The notes under the pieces are model-generated. The model was not told where the DNA came from, ran no database searches, and worked only from the letters and a program-made list of their open reading frames with translations. From assembly GCA_902805985.1 (NCBI GenBank), contig CADCUW010000030.1:1-8351 (forward strand): a stretch of 8,351 nt of DNA, given 5' to 3'. This DNA comes from an uncultured Rubrobacteraceae bacterium. GTDB taxonomy: Bacteria; Actinomycetota; Rubrobacteria; Rubrobacterales; Rubrobacteraceae. A program made the translations under genes and the position numbers. Positions 1 through 6,875 of the stretch are shown piece after piece (positions within the stretch are counted from its first letter, which is position 1; each line of letters starts with the position of its first letter).

Positions 1-161
1 TGGAGGGCGTTCCGGGCCTGCGTTTCGGTGGCGCGCAATGGCGATCGGGTGCGTGTTCGGCCCCTCTGAGCCGCTTTTTGGGTCGCGCTTCGGGGCCCAG
101 TTCGATTTATCAGACAGTCTCTCTAGGCAGTCGGGCGAATAGAGAGTAAGCACAAGGGCTG

Positions 162-206
162 GGGGCCTAGCAGCCCCGGTCCTTGCGCTGCTAGCTGCTA
201 GGCCCC
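162..206. repeat. 13-bp perfect inverted repeat (stem-loop)
   Basis: Arm 162-174 (GGGGCCTAGCAGC) is perfectly complementary to arm 194-206 (GCTGCTAGGCCCC), with a 19-base loop. An alternative smaller hairpin, GGGCTG (156-161) with CAGCCC (171-176), overlaps the left arm, so two mutually exclusive folds are possible. There is no U-tract on either side, so this is not a textbook intrinsic terminator. It could be a structured RNA element, a protein-binding site or the trace of a mobile element. Confidence 0.55.
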
Positions 207-254
207 ATAAATCCTTGACTGGTGCGGTTTTGGCCTATGCTCTGCTAGCGGGTA

Positions 255-297
255 AGGGCAAAGCCGGGGAGACTCGTGAACGCCCCGGCTCTGCCCT
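255..297 (-). terminator. Long hairpin downstream of the RTX gene, possible terminator
   Basis: Arms 255-269 and 283-297 are complementary over 15 bases with a single mismatch (inner arm sequence GCCGGGG/CCCCGGC), with a 13-base loop. The hairpin begins 45 bases after the RTX stop codon on the minus strand, which is a sensible place for a transcript end. After the stem the minus strand reads TTACCC, so the U-tract is missing. It may act as an RNA 3'-end stabiliser or a factor-dependent stop. It could also end a plus-strand transcript. Confidence 0.35.
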
Positions 298-342
298 CTT
301 CGGCGAGCCCCGATTAAAGCCTCGCCTCTACCGAGGTCGGTC

Positions 343-938
343 CTACAGGTAGAAGGGCGCGTAGTAGTCGTAGTTCGGGCCGAAGATCGATTCGTAGTAC
401 TTGCGCGGACTGGTGAACTTCTTCTCGCAGTCGCTCGTGAGGTCCCTGCCGTCCACGAGTACCCGGTCGAAGCCGCCTCCGCAATCGATGTTGTCCCTCG
501 CCGCTGGCACGTTCCTCGCTTCGACGGCGTCGGCGCCGCCCCCGGCGGCGATGGCGTCTACATCTTCGGCCCCTTCGCGGTGCGAGGGACCGGCGTAGAT
601 GCCGTCCTTGCCTGGTCCGCCCGAGAGGGCGTCGCTGCCCTTGCCGCCCCCGAGAAGTCGCCCCCAGGGCCGCCTGAGATGGACCTATCACCCGCTCGGG
701 GGCCTCTCTCGTTTCCGCCCAACAGCAGGTCCCTGCCCGCCCCACCGGACAAGGCGTCGCTGCCCTTGTAGCCGAACAGGTCGTCGTTGCCCCCGTTGCC
801 GGAGAGGGCGTCGGAGCCGTCGGTGCCCCTGAGGGTGTCGTCGCTTGGGCCGCCGGAGCGGGCAACCGCCAGGGCCGCCCCGCTTGCCAACACCAGGCTT
901 GCCGCCATCACCGTCAGCAACGGCATTGTCCTTCGCAT
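343..938 (-). pseudogene. Secreted RTX-type calcium-binding repeat protein, frameshifted
   Basis: The predicted product is an exported protein with glycine/aspartate nonapeptide repeats of the hemolysin-type (RTX) family, which form a calcium-binding beta-roll. The start at 938 (MRRTMPLLTV) has an AAGGGAGG Shine-Dalgarno 7 bases upstream and opens a signal peptide with a hydrophobic core to about residue 25. Repeats follow, such as GNGGNDDLFGYKGSDALSGG and GGAGRDLLLGG. The frame breaks at about 650-656, after GGPGGDF. The next frame resumes the repeats (GGGKGSDALSGGPGKDG), then a Cys-containing tail (DNIDCGGGFDRV, TSDCEKKF) and a Tyr-rich end (PNYDYYAPFYL) to a TAG at 343-345. Adding back one base gives 198 residues. 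The reading frame is open on both sides, so the break may be a real mutation, a programmed shift or a sequencing error. Confidence 0.8.
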
Positions 939-945
939 CCCCGTG

Positions 946-953
946 CCTCCCTT
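946..953 (-). promoter_or_regulatory. Shine-Dalgarno of the RTX gene
   Basis: The minus strand reads AAGGGAGG, 7 bases before the ATG at 938. This decides the start against an in-frame ATG at 1106, whose extra residues (MPRGVSQKFGKK...) do not look like a leader and would place the signal peptide far inside the protein. Confidence 0.7.
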
Positions 954-1150
954 CTTCGGCAGAGCGGAGGAAGGAAGGTGCGCGGACCCCAGCCCCTGCT
1001 CGACATAGCAGCGGAAGTATCGGGGAGGAGGTGACTTCGGCGTATCCCCCAGATGGGCTATCTTTGACACTTTCTTTCCGAACTTTTGAGAAACCCCTCG
1101 GGGCAAAGTCCCGTAAACGGCCCTCCTGTGAAGACGGGCGGACGGAGCGC

Positions 1151-1309
1151 CTACCCGAGATCCTCACACGCCGCGGCGATCACCTCCATGGGATCGGCCC
1201 CGCCCGCGCTGAAGGCGGCGACCACCGAGCCGTCGGGCCGTAGCAGCACCAGCAGGTCCGGGTCCTCCCTCAGGGTGTAGCCCGGCGGCAGGTCCTCTTC
1301 CCATCCCAC
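1151..1309 (-). CDS. Small hypothetical protein (52 aa)
   Basis: I do not recognise this as a named family. The visible protein is compact and acidic: a PPGY motif, then [20 protein letters not shown], then a [11 protein letters not shown] segment ending CEDLG. The alternating beta-like stretches around RPDGS suggest a single small folded domain, and there is no signal peptide or TM segment. The start is uncertain. A GTG at 1309 gives the cleanest protein, but only a weak AAGG lies upstream. An ATG at 1304 is in another frame and would need a one-base change to join. The frame is open further upstream into the UppP remnant without a stop, so the ORF could also be a 3' remainder. Confidence 0.45.
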   Translation of the reverse strand: MGWEEDLPPGYTLREDPDLLVLLRPDGSVVAAFSAGGADPMEVIAAACEDLG

Positions 1310-1404
1310 ACGACCTTGGACCCGTCGCCCGCCGGGGCGGTTTCGGCTGGGCTGCGGCGATGTGCCCCAGGACACCCCGGGAGGTGGGCTTCGGAGAACT
1401 GCCC

Positions 1405-1436
1405 ATCTACGAGGTTGGGTGAATGTAGGATCAGGC
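1405..1436 (+). repeat. Terminal-type repeat, copy 1
   Basis: The core CGAGGTTGGGTGAAT (1410-1424) is an exact inverted match to copy 2 (2088-2102). The wider 17-base block ATCTACGAGGTTGGGTG (1405-1421) is an exact direct match to copy 3 (2724-2740). After the core, copies 1 and 3 stay alike with a shared GGATC and GGC. The repeat ends just after the stop codon of the UppP remnant (stop at 1431-1433). This looks like the end of an insertion element or MITE. Confidence 0.65.
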
Positions 1437-1838
1437 TCCCGAGGACAACAGCACGACGGCCACCACCGCCGCCAAGGCGAAGCGGTAGTAGGCGAAGATG
1501 CGCAAAGTGTGGTCGGCCAGGAAGCGAAGCAGGAACCGGATCGCCCGGTAGCCCACAACGGCAGAAGAGGCAGATCCCGCAAGGAACATCGCCGCCTCGT
1601 GGCTGCCCATCCCCTCCCCCACCGCCTCCGCCCCGCCGCGGCCGCCGTCACGGGCACGCTTATCAGGAACGAGGAGCGCGCCGCCTCCTCTCGCCTGAGG
1701 CATAGGAACAGCCCGCACGTTATCGTCGCCCCCGAGCGCGAGGCGCCCGGCACCAGCGCCGCCGCCTGCGCGAGGCCGAACCCGAACGCACCTAGCGGGC
1801 TCGGCTTGGAGGCCCCCTCCGTCTTGCGCCCCACCAGC
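1431..1838 (-). pseudogene. C-terminal half of undecaprenyl-diphosphatase, frameshifted and lacking its N-terminus
   Basis: UppP (BacA) is a membrane phosphatase that recycles undecaprenyl pyrophosphate for peptidoglycan synthesis. The visible part starts near LVGRKTEG and contains the hallmark [11 protein letters not shown] catalytic segment. A one-base loss at about 1630-1642 breaks the frame after VPVTAAAA. The next frame continues with [30 protein letters not shown] and a final hydrophobic segment to the TGA at 1431-1433. About 135 residues remain of a family usually near 270. The N-terminal half with the other catalytic motif (ExxxE type) is absent. Two normally small or aromatic positions also look decayed: CGLFLCL in place of the usual AGLxLGL, and ARSSF in place of ARFSF. 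I infer it is non-functional. Confidence 0.8.
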
Positions 1839-1982
1839 CGAGGTTGAAGGTCGCCCCCACCCCCTGCCCGCGAGCGCCGTCGTCGCGACCCCCAGGACGA
1901 GGGCCAGCACCACGGCGAGGCCCACCACCAACACAGCGGCCCTTCCCGCCCGCGCGATCCCCTTCGCCAGCTTGTTAACCAT
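1839..1982 (-). pseudogene. Truncated head of a secreted protein fused to the UppP remnant
   Basis: The ATG at 1982 has AAGGAG 9 bases upstream and begins [17 protein letters not shown], followed by a strongly hydrophobic run and an ALA cleavage-type site at about residue 38. This is a classical signal peptide. After it, the current frame reads [10 protein letters not shown]. Adding one base in the G-rich run at about 1856-1868 gives GVGATFNLG, which I recall as typical of mature N-termini of a secreted hypothetical family in Rubrobacter. The rest of that protein is gone, and the sequence passes directly into UppP at about 1838. The product has no assignable function. Confidence 0.6.
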
Positions 1983-1991
1983 CCTCCGCGT

Positions 1992-1997
1992 CTCCTT
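1992..1997 (-). promoter_or_regulatory. Shine-Dalgarno of the truncated secreted-protein head
   Basis: The minus strand reads AAGGAG, 9 bases before the ATG at 1982. A second GGAGG abuts the ATG directly and is too close to be used. The intact initiation site supports the view that a real gene once began here. A longer in-frame reading from 2273 would cross the inverted repeat and has no such site. Confidence 0.6.
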
Positions 1998-2087
1998 CCG
2001 TCTTGGCGTGAACGTCGCTGCCCTACGCCGACGATGATGGGCGACGATACGGCTTCTAGGAGCCAGCAGACGGACTAGCGGACCCCT

Positions 2088-2102
2088 ATTCACCCAACCT
2101 CG
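2088..2102 (-). repeat. Terminal-type repeat, copy 2 (inverted)
   Basis: Read on the minus strand this is CGAGGTTGGGTGAAT, identical to 1410-1424. It then continues AGGGGTCC and diverges from the other copies. Just outside it, AGAAGGCTA occurs twice (2104-2112 and 2119-2127). GCCTTCTT also precedes both this copy (minus strand) and copy 3 (plus strand), so the flanks may share some sequence as well. Confidence 0.65.
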
Positions 2103-2209
2103 AAGAAGGCTAATTCCCAGAAGGCTACATCCAGTCTCCCGCCCCGCTGCGTCCTGGTCGACACCACGTATCGTGGCGTTGGGTAGGCACGCACGACGTC
2201 GCATTTGGG

Positions 2210-2604
2210 TCAGCCCCGAGCGCCGCGCACAACAACCCCGCTCAGAAGCGTGGTTGCCGCGTAGAGTTGCCACCGTTCCGGGTCGTGCTGCTGCAACGCG
2301 CGGGCCCGCTGGCCCAGCAGGAGGTCCGTGGCGAGCACCTTGTTGTGGGGCTCGCCGTCCATGATCTTCTCGAGGTCGCGCAAGGTTGCTCGCATGAGCG
2401 CGGCGACCTGATCGGCGAGCTCTTCGACGGGGGGCCGGGGAGCTCGCCTGCGGTCGTCACGAACCGCGTGATGCGCCGCTCGGCCTCTTCGGGGTCGAAC
2501 CCTTCTCCGTCAAACCCTCCTTCGTCGAAGGGCTCCTCGCTCGTCGTCTTGTCGTGGTCTTCGCCGTCACGCTCGGGGGCGTTTTGTGTGGGGTTGTCGG
2601 GCAT
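2210..2604 (-). pseudogene. Hypothetical protein (131 aa if repaired), frameshifted
   Basis: I do not recognise the family. The ATG at 2604 (MPDNPTQNAPERDGEDHD) has a purine-rich GAAGGGAGG site just upstream. The first 45 residues are very acidic and low in complexity. They are followed by PEEAERRITRFVTTAGELP. The frame then breaks in a run of six Cs (minus strand) at about 2429-2440. The next frame continues PPVEELADQVAALMRATLRD, LEKIMDGEPHNKVLATDLLL and a C-terminal helix-like part (QQHDPERWQLYAATTLLSG) to a TGA at 2210-2212. Restoring one base gives 131 residues: an acidic disordered head and an amphipathic helical body, with no signal peptide and no TM segment. The helical part looks genuinely coding, so the break is either recent or an error in the sequence. 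Confidence 0.65.
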
Positions 2605-2723
2605 GCCCCTCCCTTCCTCGGACCTTCCCTATCATCCTATCGCCCCCGATAAACTCCTCGCCATCGACGAAAGCAGTATGAGCCCGGCTGTTTTGAAGCT
2701 CGCGGAACCTCGCCTTCTTCCTA

Positions 2724-2754
2724 ATCTACGAGGTTGGGTGCATAAGGATCCGGC
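2724..2754 (+). repeat. Terminal-type repeat, copy 3 (direct to copy 1)
   Basis: ATCTACGAGGTTGGGTG (2724-2740) is identical to 1405-1421. The next bases (CATAAGGATCCGGC) resemble copy 1 (AATGTAGGATCAGGC). Together with copy 1 it forms a direct repeat flanking about 1.3 kb that contains the chimera and the 131-residue gene. The next gene to the right is intact, so this copy marks the right border of the disturbed patch. Confidence 0.6.
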
Positions 2755-2808
2755 AGATGCGCCGGGCTCGGCCGAGTGCGATCATCCGTCCCCAAGGGAA
2801 GCATCGGG

Positions 2809-2829
2809 TGGGGAGGGAACATCTCCCCA
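2809..2829 (+). repeat. Small hairpin with a nearby T-run
   Basis: TGGGGAG (2809-2815) pairs with CTCCCCA (2823-2829) around a 7-base loop. On the plus strand a TTTT begins 6 bases later, which weakly resembles an intrinsic terminator. No plus-strand gene precedes it, and on the minus strand no T-run follows it. It is recorded as structure only. Confidence 0.3.
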
Positions 2830-2900
2830 TGGCGCTTTTGTTCTCGCACGCTGGGGCGGGGTCGCGGCCTTGGTGGGCGGAGCGCTACGTGTCGCCAAGG

Positions 2901-2924
2901 GCGGGCTCGGGTACCCGAGCCCGC
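2901..2924. repeat. 24-bp perfect palindrome
   Basis: GCGGGCTCGGGT (2901-2912) followed directly by ACCCGAGCCCGC (2913-2924) is a perfect palindrome with no spacer. As RNA it could fold into a stem of about 10 bp with a GUAC loop. It sits about 100 bases after the kinase stop codon on the minus strand, so a role in ending or stabilising that transcript is possible. Neither side has a U-tract. A symmetrical DNA site for a dimeric protein is the alternative. Confidence 0.5.
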
Positions 2925-3027
2925 ACGGCCGACGCCTCCTGCTCCGAAACCCTCGGACCTGCCCGCTGTGGCCGCCGGCGGGTTTGCCGCCTCGTCCGCT
3001 CTCCCGGGCGGGAAGGCGCCGCGGGCA

Positions 3028-6000
3028 TCAGGACTGTTCCCGTTCGTTTCCAGCCGAGAAGTCGCCATCGAGCGCCGCCCTGGCGCGACCGAAGTCTTTC
3101 TCGAGCCGGTCGAGTAGTTCCGGAACCCGGGTGAGGTCCCCGGAGGCCCCGGCCTCTTCGAGCTCGGCGGCCAAGCGCGTCATCTCAACCGCCCCCAGGC
3201 TGCCGCAGCCGCCCTTGAGGGCATGGGCCAAGGTGCTCACCGCGCGGGACTCACCGGCACGGGCGGCCTCCCGCAGGTCCGCCAGGCGCGCGGGGGCGTC
3301 TTCGAGGAAGGCCCCGATCACCTCTTCCACGGCCTCTGCCCCCACCGCGCGCTCGAGGCGCTCGAGCACGCGGCGGTCGACGGGCTCGCCCTCCTGAGCG
3401 CCCGGCTTCCCGTCCGGGGGATCATCCTTCGACCGGCCGCGCGGCTCCTCCCCCGGGGCGCCAGAAGGAATCCAGCGCTTGAGGACCGCGGCGAGGTCAT
3501 CGCGCGAGATGGGCTTCGCAACGTAATCGTCCATGCCCGCCTCCAGCGCCTTCTCGCGGTCCCCCGAAAGGGCGTTCGCCGTCACCGCTATGACGGGGGT
3601 CGGCGGTCCCCCGGCCTCGGCCTCCCGGCGTCGGATCTCGCCGGTGGCCCCGTAGCCGTCGAGCCGCGGCATCTGCACGTCCATGAGCACCGCCCCGTAG
3701 CGGCCCCTGGAGAGCGCCTCTAGCGCCTCCAGGCCGTCGGCGGCTACCTCGACGCGGTAGCCGAGGCTCTCCAGCATCCCCGCGGCGACCCGCTGGTTGA
3801 CGGGGTTGTCCTCGGCGACGAGCACCCTGACGCGCCCGGGCGCCTTTTTCTCGCGCAAGGTGCGGCGGGTTAGCAGGCCTTCCCCCTCGCCGGTCTTGGC
3901 CGGGGACGCCATTAGCGTGGCCAGGCAGTCGTAGAGCTCGGACTGCTTCACGGGCTTGGTGAGGTAAGCCTCCACCCCAGCCTGACGGGCCTCCTCGCCG
4001 TCGCCGCGCGAGCCCACCGAGGTGAGCAGCACCAGACGGGTCGGGGCGAGGAGGGGGTCGGCCTTTATGGCGCGTGCAAGCTCCACGCCGTCCATGTCGG
4101 GCATCTGCATGTCCAGGATCGCCAGGTCGTAGGGCTCGCCTTCAGCGCCCGCGCGGCGGAGGTGTTCGAGGGCGGCGCGCGCGTCCTCGGAGACCGAGCT
4201 CTTTACGCGCCACGAGGAAAGCTGCTTGCTGAGTATCCCGCGGTTCGTGGCGTTGTCGTCGACGACGAGAGCGCGCAGCCCGCCGAGGCCGCGCCCGGGA
4301 TCTCGGACGGGCGGGACCTCGGCGAGGCCCTCCTCGAAGGGGGCCTCGAAAAAGAACTTGCTGCCCTTCCCCGGCTCGCTGTCCACCCCTATCTCGCCGC
4401 CCATGAGCTCGACGAGCTGGCGGCTTATGGCGAGGCCGAGGCCCGTGCCCCCGTAGCGGCGGGAGGTGGAGGCGTCGGCCTGGGTGAAGGGCCGAAAGAG
4501 GCGCGACCGTTGCTCCCCGGTCAGGCCGATCCCGGTGTCCGAGACCTCGAAGCGGACCGTCGCCGGCCTCCTCAAAGGAGCCTCCCCGGGCTCGACGTGC
4601 ACGACGACCTCCCCCTCCTCGGTGAACTTCACCGCGTTCCCGACGAGGTTTGTCAGGATCTGCTTCAGGCGCCCGGGGTCGCCCCGCAGGACGGCGGGCA
4701 CCCCCGGCTCCACCACGTGGGCCAGCTCCAGGCCCTTGTCGTGGGCCCGCCCGGCCATGACGGTCATCACGTCCTCGACCGCCGCGCGCGGGTCGAAGTC
4801 CATGACCTCAAGACGCATGGCCCCGGCCTCGATTTTGGAGACATCGAGGATATCGTTGGTGATCGAGAGCAGGTTCCGCCCGGAGAGGCGGATGGTCTCT
4901 GCGTACTCGCGCTGCTCGCGGTCGAGGTCGGTGTCGAGCAGGAGCTCGGTCATGCCGATGACGCCGTTCATGGGGGTCCTTATCTCGTGGCTCATGTTCG
5001 CCAGAAACTCGCCCTTGGCCCTGTTGGCGGTCTCTGCGGCCTCGCGGGCCACGACCAGGTCCTCCTCGGCCCGCCTTCGCTCTGTCACGTCGCGCAAGAT
5101 GCCGGTAAAGAGGTAGCCCTGCCCTTCGCGCATGTGCCCAAGCGAGAGCTCCAGCGGAAACTCGCCGCCATCCTTCCTCAGGCCCGCGAGCTCCACGGGC
5201 CCCTTCCCGACCACGCGCGCCTCGCCGCCGGCCAGGTAGCGTCTGAAGCCCGACTCGTGCGCCTCCCGGAAGCGCAGCGGCATCAGCATCTTCAGAGGCC
5301 TGCCGACGACCTCCTCCGCGGCGTAGCCGAAGATCTTCTCTGCCGCGGGGTTAAAAGAGAGCACCGAACCATCCGCGCCCATGGTGATAATGGCGTCGGT
5401 CGCCGTCTCCAGTACGGCGCGGTTGTGCGCCTCGCTCCTGCGCAGCGCCTCCTCGGCCCGCATCTGCTCGGTGACGTCCTGAATCTGGGCGATAAAATAC
5501 AGCGCCGCGCCCCCGCCGTCGCGGACCAGCGAGACGGAGAGCCAAATCCAGACGACTCGCCCGTCTTTGTGTAGGTAGCGCTTCTTCATCCGGTAGGACT
5601 CGATCTCCCCGGCCAGGAGATCCCGCACGTGCCCCAGGTCCGCCTCCAGGTCGTCGGGGTGGGTGATGTCCTGGAAGGTCTTGCGGAGCAGATCCGCCTC
5701 CGAGTAGCCGACGATCCCGCACAGGGCCCGGTTGGCCTGCAGCCAACGCCCGTCGAGGCCCACGAGGGCCATCCCGATCGCCGCGTACTCGAACGACTTC
5801 CTGAACCGCGCCTCGGCCTCCCGCAGCCGCTCCTCGGCATCTCCCCGCTCCAGGTCTGCCTTGTGCAGCGAGCGTGCGCTCAACCAGACGACGCCGGCAA
5901 AGACGGCCATGCTGGTCACGGTGACCAGGGCCACGCCGAGCCCCGTGCCGTAGAGATCGGCCCGCTGCCCCTCGAGCCTCAGCCAGCCGATCGCCAGCGG

Positions 6001-6747
6001 CACCACGACGGCGGCCGGCATCAGGCGACGGGCTATTTGGCCGCCGGCGCTGTCGCTCGTCACGAGGGACGCGAGCCCTCGGTCGGGCCTCGCGCAGAGC
6101 ACGCCCAAGGAGACTAAGACGAAGGTCAGTGCGGTGTGCGGCGCCATGGGTACGTGGTCTGAGACCCCGTAGAGCGCCTCAGCGCCGAACAGGTAGCCGA
6201 TGACCGCCAGACTCGACGCGGCGGCGGAGAGCAGCGCCAGCCACCCGGCGGGCCATATCCCGCGGCGCGTCTGCCTGTCGAGCGTTAGCAGGGCCGCGCC
6301 GATAAGCAGAAAGTTGAGCGCCGTGTTGGGCGCCATCCGACCGGGGAGGCCGTTGGGGACGGCCCCGGCCACAAGCGCTCGGGTGAAGAGCGCCTGGTCG
6401 ATGCCGCCAGCCCAACCGAGCGCAGGCTGCGCGAGCTTCACGAGCCCCGCCAGGCACACCAGGAGCGCGAGCCCCGCGGAGACCCGGCCGGCCCACCGGC
6501 CGTTCCCCCCGTCGCCCAGCAGCCACAAGGAGGCGCCGGCCGACGCGAACAGGACCGCGGTCAGGGGGTTCATCCCCAATAGGTCGGGCAGGATGCGCTT
6601 GATCGCGCCTAGGTCGAGCGCCCAGCCGACAAGCACCGAGGCACCGACGACGACCGCCGCGCCCGCCACCAGCCCCGAGAACGCGCGCAGGCGTCCGGGC
6701 AGCCCCGGGACCGTCCTCTCTCGCGCCCTGAGGTGCTCCGATGCCAT
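3028..6747 (-). CDS. Membrane hybrid sensor histidine kinase with two PAS, two receiver and one HPt domain
   Basis: This is a complete phosphorelay sensor of 1239 residues that senses a signal at or in the membrane and passes phosphate His-Asp-His. From the N-terminus: about 8 TM segments between residues 22 and 292; PAS/PAC 1 at about 309-432; PAS/PAC 2 at about 436-560. HisKA has [15 protein letters not shown] with phospho-His at 587. HATPase_c has N704 in the N box, DTGIG at 737 and GGTGLGL at 766-772. Receiver 1 has D830/D831, phospho-Asp 879 and K931. Receiver 2 has E979/D980, phospho-Asp 1023 and K1078. HPt has AHALKGG with His 1175. All key residues are present. The start at 6747 ([10 protein letters not shown]) is chosen because the upstream in-frame ATG at 6855 would add 36 Arg/Gly-rich residues and lies before the best -10 box. 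The architecture resembles BarA/GacS-type tripartite kinases, but the TM region is not the usual one. No response regulator gene is adjacent, so the partner lies elsewhere. Confidence 0.95.
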   Translation of the reverse strand: MASEHLRARERTVPGLPGRLRAFSGLVAGAAVVVGASVLVGWALDLGAIKRILPDLLGMNPLTAVLFASAGASLWLLGDGGNGRWAGRVSAGLALLVCLAGLVKLAQPALGWAGGIDQALFTRALVAGAVPNGLPGRMAPNTALNFLLIGAALLTLDRQTRRGIWPAGWLALLSAAASSLAVIGYLFGAEALYGVSDHVPMAPHTALTFVLVSLGVLCARPDRGLASLVTSDSAGGQIARRLMPAAVVVPLAIGWLRLEGQRADLYGTGLGVALVTVTSMAVFAGVVWLSARSLHKADLERGDAEERLREAEARFRKSFEYAAIGMALVGLDGRWLQANRALCGIVGYSEADLLRKTFQDITHPDDLEADLGHVRDLLAGEIESYRMKKRYLHKDGRVVWIWLSVSLVRDGGGAALYFIAQIQDVTEQMRAEEALRRSEAHNRAVLETATDAIITMGADGSVLSFNPAAEKIFGYAAEEVVGRPLKMLMPLRFREAHESGFRRYLAGGEARVVGKGPVELAGLRKDGGEFPLELSLGHMREGQGYLFTGILRDVTERRRAEEDLVVAREAAETANRAKGEFLANMSHEIRTPMNGVIGMTELLLDTDLDREQREYAETIRLSGRNLLSITNDILDVSKIEAGAMRLEVMDFDPRAAVEDVMTVMAGRAHDKGLELAHVVEPGVPAVLRGDPGRLKQILTNLVGNAVKFTEEGEVVVHVEPGEAPLRRPATVRFEVSDTGIGLTGEQRSRLFRPFTQADASTSRRYGGTGLGLAISRQLVELMGGEIGVDSEPGKGSKFFFEAPFEEGLAEVPPVRDPGRGLGGLRALVVDDNATNRGILSKQLSSWRVKSSVSEDARAALEHLRRAGAEGEPYDLAILDMQMPDMDGVELARAIKADPLLAPTRLVLLTSVGSRGDGEEARQAGVEAYLTKPVKQSELYDCLATLMASPAKTGEGEGLLTRRTLREKKAPGRVRVLVAEDNPVNQRVAAGMLESLGYRVEVAADGLEALEALSRGRYGAVLMDVQMPRLDGYGATGEIRRREAEAGGPPTPVIAVTANALSGDREKALEAGMDDYVAKPISRDDLAAVLKRWIPSGAPGEEPRGRSKDDPPDGKPGAQEGEPVDRRVLERLERAVGAEAVEEVIGAFLEDAPARLADLREAARAGESRAVSTLAHALKGGCGSLGAVEMTRLAAELEEAGASGDLTRVPELLDRLEKDFGRARAALDGDFSAGNEREQS

Positions 6748-6828
6748 ACGCCCGCCGCCTTCCCTACCGCCGTCTTCCGTACCGCTGCCTACCGCCCGGC
6801 GCCGCGCAGGGACGGTGGCGCCGACCCA

Positions 6829-6855
6829 AGTATACGGAGCCCCGTGCCCCCGCAA
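6829..6855 (-). promoter_or_regulatory. Candidate promoter of the kinase gene
   Basis: The minus strand has TATACT (6834-6829), a 5-of-6 match to the -10 consensus, about 80 bases before the ATG at 6747. A poor -35 candidate TTGCGG (6855-6850) lies 15 bases upstream, a short spacing. The position supports the 6747 start, since transcription from here would begin well downstream of 6855. It lies between the terminator of the preceding gene and the kinase, so the kinase is probably its own transcription unit. Confidence 0.35.
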
Positions 6856-6875
6856 CGCGGGCGAGGAACCAAGAA

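Larger units (their letters stand above)
1..342. other. Gene-free left edge with two large hairpins
   Basis: No coding region here can be supported. Short open stretches run in from the left edge in all plus frames, but none has recognisable protein character and all stop by about position 150. The stretch is somewhat more AT-rich between 100 and 160 than the rest of the window. Its main structure is two inverted repeats (162-206 and 255-297), listed separately. It lies downstream of the RTX gene on the minus strand, so it may hold that gene's 3' end signals and the leader of a gene beyond the edge. Confidence 0.5.
1410..2102. mobile_element. Candidate MITE-like unit bracketed by 15-bp inverted repeats
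   Basis: Perfect inverted repeats at 1410-1424 and 2088-2102 enclose a 693-base unit that contains only the chimeric secreted-protein/UppP pseudogene. The left repeat ends 6 bases from the pseudogene stop and the right one lies about 105 bases upstream of its start. No transposase or fragment of one is visible, and I find no clear target-site duplication in the flanks. The alternative is two independent insertions of a short repeat, or ends left after loss of an insertion sequence. Confidence 0.35.
2605..3027. other. Gene-free stretch between the kinase and the hypothetical gene
   Basis: No supportable coding region lies here. Long overlapping reading frames on both strands are low-complexity Pro/Arg/Ala/Gly products typical of GC-rich shadow ORFs. 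The stretch holds the 5' leader of the 131-residue gene, the third repeat copy (2724-2754), a small hairpin (2809-2829) and a 24-bp perfect palindrome (2901-2924). The part nearest 3027 is the 3' untranslated region of the kinase gene. Confidence 0.5.

Noticed and set aside
1..69. Possible C-terminal end of a plus-strand gene (stop TGA at 67-69)
   Set aside because: All three plus frames are open at the edge for a similar length in this GC-rich DNA, and 22 residues without a motif cannot be assigned.
1021..1035. GGGGAGGAGGTGAC, a Shine-Dalgarno-like run on the plus strand
   Set aside because: No start codon at a proper distance leads into a plausible protein. The gene here is on the other strand.
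1062..1090. TTGACA on the plus strand at about 1064 as a -35 box
   Set aside because: No acceptable -10 follows at 16-18 bases and no plus-strand gene lies downstream.
1094..1104. CCCC TC GGGG as a terminator after the 52-residue ORF
   Set aside because: The stem is only 4 bp with a 2-base loop, too tight to form, although a TTTCTC follows on the minus strand.
2154..2175. CCACG-TAT-CGTGG hairpin as a terminator for the 131-residue gene
   Set aside because: It has only 5 bp of stem, a 3-base loop and no T-run on the minus strand.
2267..3397. 376-codon plus-strand open frame
   Set aside because: It runs across the intergenic stretch and into the kinase 3' end, with Pro/Arg/Ser-rich low-complexity product and no recognisable motif or ribosome site.
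4162..5574. 470-codon open frame on the plus strand opposite the kinase
   Set aside because: It lies wholly within the kinase gene, which has every catalytic motif. The product has no domain character and is a GC-skewed antisense shadow.
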